Origin: Betaproteobacteria bacterium | GTDB taxonomy: Bacteria; Pseudomonadota; Gammaproteobacteria; Burkholderiales; SG8-39 | Assembly: GCA_029883975.1 (NCBI GenBank) | Contig: JAOUIL010000003.1 | Location: 36,174 to 100,173, forward strand | Direction of reading: 5' to 3' | DNA: 64,000 bases | Part shown: positions 61,965 to 64,000 of the stretch, one piece after another | Layout: every line of letters starts with the position of its first letter | How positions within the stretch are numbered: the stretch's first letter is position 1 | The notes under the pieces: generated by a model | What the model saw: only the letters and a program-made list of their open reading frames with translations | Databases searched by the model: none | Told to the model about the DNA's origin: nothing | Translations under genes and position numbers: made by a program

Positions 61965-62936
61965 ATGACGAAGGCGGTGCGATATCACAAGACGGGCGGG
62001 CCCGAGGTGCTGCAGCTGGACGAGATCGACGTCGGCGACCCCGGACAGGGGCAGGTGCGCGTGCGCCACACGGCGATCGGCGTGAATTTCATCGACACCT
62101 ACCAGCGCTCCGGGCTCTACCCGATGCAGCTGCCGCAGACGGCCGGCAACGAGGGCGCGGGGGTGGTGGAGGCGGTCGGTCCGGGCGTGACCACGCTCAG
62201 GAAGGGCGACCGCATTGCGTACACGGGCGTGGTCGGCTCGTATTGCGCCGAGCGCCTGCTGCCAGCGGACCGGCTGGTCAAGGTGCCCGAGGGCATCAGC
62301 GACGAGCAGGCGGCCTGCATGATGCTGAAAGGCATGACGGTGCAGTACCTGATACATCGCACCTATCCGGTGAAGGCCGGCGAGACGGTGCTGTGGCACG
62401 CCGCCGCGGGTGGTGTCGGCCAGATCGCCTGCCAGTGGCTGAAGGCGCTCGGCGTCACCGTGATCGGCACGGTCGGCTCGGCGGACAAGGCCAAGCTCGC
62501 CCTGGCGCACGGCGCGGCGCACGTCATCGACTACACGAAGGAGAACTTCGTCGAGCGCGTGAAGGAGATCACGGGCGGCAAGAAGGTGCCGGTGGTCTAC
62601 GACTCGGTCGGCAAGAGCACCTGGGAAGGGTCGCTCGACTGCCTGCAGCCGCTCGGCCTGTGGGTCATCTTCGGCAACGCGTCCGGCCCGGTGCCGCCGC
62701 TCAACACGCAGGTGCTGGCGCAGAAGGGCTCGCTGTTCATGACGCGGCCCACGCTGCAGACCTACATCGCGTCGCGTCCCGACCTCGAGGCGCGCTCGGC
62801 GTCGCTGTTCGACGCCGTGAAGTCCGGCAAGGTGAAGATCGAGGTCTCGGCGCGCTACAAGCTCGCCGAGGCGGCGCAGTGCCACCGCGACCTGGAGGGT
62901 CGCAAGACCACCGGCTCGGTGATCCTCACGCCGTAG
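61965..62936 (+). CDS. zinc-independent quinone oxidoreductase, MDR family
   Basis: 323 residues from ATG 61965 (AGGAGG 8 nt upstream; ATG 61959 is too close). GVNFIDTYQRSGLYP, AGNEGAGVVEAVG, NADPH motif AAAGGVGQIACQWLKALG, DSVGKSTWEGSLDCL. No zinc-ligand cysteines. Qor-like: one-electron reduction of quinones with NADPH is the family activity. A terminator follows. Confidence 0.92.
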   Translation: MTKAVRYHKTGGPEVLQLDEIDVGDPGQGQVRVRHTAIGVNFIDTYQRSGLYPMQLPQTAGNEGAGVVEAVGPGVTTLRKGDRIAYTGVVGSYCAERLLPADRLVKVPEGISDEQAACMMLKGMTVQYLIHRTYPVKAGETVLWHAAAGGVGQIACQWLKALGVTVIGTVGSADKAKLALAHGAAHVIDYTKENFVERVKEITGGKKVPVVYDSVGKSTWEGSLDCLQPLGLWVIFGNASGPVPPLNTQVLAQKGSLFMTRPTLQTYIASRPDLEARSASLFDAVKSGKVKIEVSARYKLAEAAQCHRDLEGRKTTGSVILTP

Positions 62937-62959
62937 CGCGCGCCGGCGCCGTGCAGAAG

Positions 62960-62985
62960 AAAACGCCGCCCGCGGGCGGCGTTTT
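62960..62985. terminator. bidirectional intrinsic terminator
   Basis: ACGCCGCCCGCGGGCGGCGT (62963–62982), a perfect 20-bp palindrome, with AAAA before and TTTT after, between the converging quinone oxidoreductase and small periplasmic protein genes. Confidence 0.9.
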
Positions 62986-63006
62986 CGCTTCCTGCGAACC
63001 AGCGCG

Positions 63007-63249
63007 CTACTGGATGTTCAGGATCTTCATCGCCTTGGACAGCGTATCGACCGACTCCTGGTGCTTGCCGGCCTTGTGCAGCGCCTCGCCGTCGGCGCGG
63101 TACTTCTTCACGTCGCTCATCTGCTGCGCCGAGAGCGTCGGGTTCTTGGCCATGGCCGCGTCGATCTTGCGCATGTCCGCCGGGCAGTGGAACGCCAGCG
63201 CGCTCGCGCTGGCGAGGGTCAGCGCTGCGCCTAGGATCAGTCTCTTCAC
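63007..63249 (-). CDS. small conserved periplasmic protein
   Basis: 80 residues from GTG 63249, with GAGGAGGA just upstream; the longer frame to 63294 is rejected. Signal peptide KRLILGAALTLASASALA, mature start FHCPADMRKIDAAMAKNP. Helical, one Cys, ends DTLSKAMKILNIQ. A recurrent proteobacterial small secreted protein; function unknown. Confidence 0.8.
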   Translation of the reverse strand: MKRLILGAALTLASASALAFHCPADMRKIDAAMAKNPTLSAQQMSDVKKYRADGEALHKAGKHQESVDTLSKAMKILNIQ

Positions 63250-63337
63250 AAATTCCTCCTCTTCGGGTTGATGGGAGCCGGGACCCATTATCATGCCGGT
63301 TGGAGCGTAAACACATGCAGCCCATGAAAGATTCCCG

Positions 63338-63979
63338 GTGCGGGCGACGCTGATCCACGACGGCCCGGTGACGCTGGATCCCGACTGGCTGCGCCGTCGC
63401 TTCGCCGCGGGCGCGCCGGCGCGCGCCCCGGTCTACGGAGACCAGGGCGTGGACATTGCGCGCCCCGCCGCCCGGCGGCCGGCCTCCGTGCTGGTGCCCA
63501 TCGTGACGCGCGCCGAGGAGATGACGGTGCTGTTCACGCGCCGCACGGTCCACCTGAAGCACCACTCGGGACAGATCAGCTTTCCCGGCGGCCGCGCCGA
63601 GGCGATGGATGCGGGCGCCGAGGGCACGGCGCTGCGCGAGGCGCGCGAGGAGATCGGGCTCGATCTGGCGCGCGTCGAGGTGCTGGGCCGGCTGCCCGAG
63701 TACCACACGCGCACCGACTTTCGCGTGACCCCGGTCGTCGCCCTGGTGGCGCCGCCGTTCGAGCTGCGCCTGGACGCGCATGAAGTGGACGAGGCCTTCG
63801 AGGTGCCGCTCAGCTTCCTGCTGGATCCGGCGAACCACCAGCGCCACGCGCGCGAGTTCCAGGGGCGCCAGGTGCCCTATTTCGCCATCCCTTATCGCGA
63901 CTACTACATCTGGGGCGCGACCGCCGGCATGCTCGTCAACCTCTACCGCTTTCTCGCCGGGGCGGCGGTGACGTCGTGA
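63338..63979 (+). CDS. CoA pyrophosphatase, Nudix family
   Basis: 213 residues, GTG start. PASVLVPIVTRAEEMTVLFTRR, the CoA-motif LKHHSGQISFPGGRAEAMD, and Nudix residues ALREAREEIGL, then LPEYHTRTDFRVTPVVALV. Splits CoA derivatives to 3',5'-ADP and 4'-phosphopantetheine. The next gene starts inside its stop (GTGA). Confidence 0.92.
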   Translation: MRATLIHDGPVTLDPDWLRRRFAAGAPARAPVYGDQGVDIARPAARRPASVLVPIVTRAEEMTVLFTRRTVHLKHHSGQISFPGGRAEAMDAGAEGTALREAREEIGLDLARVEVLGRLPEYHTRTDFRVTPVVALVAPPFELRLDAHEVDEAFEVPLSFLLDPANHQRHAREFQGRQVPYFAIPYRDYYIWGATAGMLVNLYRFLAGAAVTS

Positions 63980-64000
63980 ACGCGCTGGCGGTAGTCGCCG
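63976..64000 (+). CDS. start of the next gene, cut by the window edge
   Basis: GTG 63976 overlaps the CoA pyrophosphatase stop and opens MNALAVVA. In many betaproteobacteria a CobD/CbiB-like membrane protein follows this Nudix gene, which would fit, but eight residues cannot prove it. Confidence 0.4.

Overview
The window is a dense, very GC-rich chromosomal segment that is almost all housekeeping. Gene content and order point to a betaproteobacterium: tRNA-Val–thrS–infC–rpmI–rplT–pheST–ihfA–merR–tRNA-Pro, rplU–rpmA–obgE–proB, surE–pcm–nlpD, relA, ppk/ppx, a two-ATP-cone NrdA, a PhaM-type PHA granule regulator, a CNP1-like protein, a PP0621-like protein and a lysine-rich H1-like protein. I cannot name a genus. 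There is no phage, insertion sequence with a transposase, rRNA operon or CRISPR array. The only mobile-looking items are a palindromic REP/MITE-like element after lolD and a low-GC TIR-gene insert between two copies of a hydrolase 3' end.

Layout. 1–4.7 kb: end of lolC/E, lolD, two membrane proteins, comEC, dodecin. 4.7–7.6 kb: alpha/beta hydrolase, TIR-domain gene, truncated hydrolase tail, lipoprotein; this is the least ordinary block. 7.6–12.6 kb: a DpgC-like dioxygenase divergent from marR–emrA–emrB–flavin protein, with a palindromic operator between them. 12.6–20.4 kb: flavodoxin-like gene, mtfA, relA, dgkA, ppk, ppx, sixA (stringent response and polyphosphate). 20.5–28 kb: the thrS-to-tRNA-Pro translation block. 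28–34.6 kb: chemoreceptor, hypothetical pair, SDR plus acyl-CoA dehydrogenase, surE–pcm–nlpD. 34.6–40.8 kb: a leftward, tightly overlapping run proS–SLT transglycosylase–DUF58–TgpA–mltB. 40.9–46 kb: rppH, rubrerythrin–DUF3501–CNP1-like, then proB, obgE, rpmA, rplU leftward. 46–50.8 kb: polyprenyl synthase, tRNA-Pro, PP0621-like, PilS/PilR-type pair, ampD. 51–55.4 kb: nrdA–nrdB–DUF2442 behind a paired NrdR box. 55.4–56.1 kb: H1-like gene in an area full of RNA hairpins. 56.1–64 kb: SLT transglycosylase, aminotransferase, maeB, patatin, phaM, quinone oxidoreductase, small periplasmic protein, CoA pyrophosphatase and the start of one more gene.

Co-working sets. MarR–EmrAB and the divergent dioxygenase look like one inducible response to an aromatic compound. 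The proS-led operon plus nlpD, ampD and a third SLT enzyme make the window rich in murein remodelling. relA, ppk, ppx, rppH and infC tie it to stress and translation control. Translation starts are often unusual: ATC for infC, probably CTG for the CNP1-like gene, TTG for thrS, nrdB, the hydrolase and the aminotransferase. Several genes seem to have leaderless or nearly leaderless promoters.
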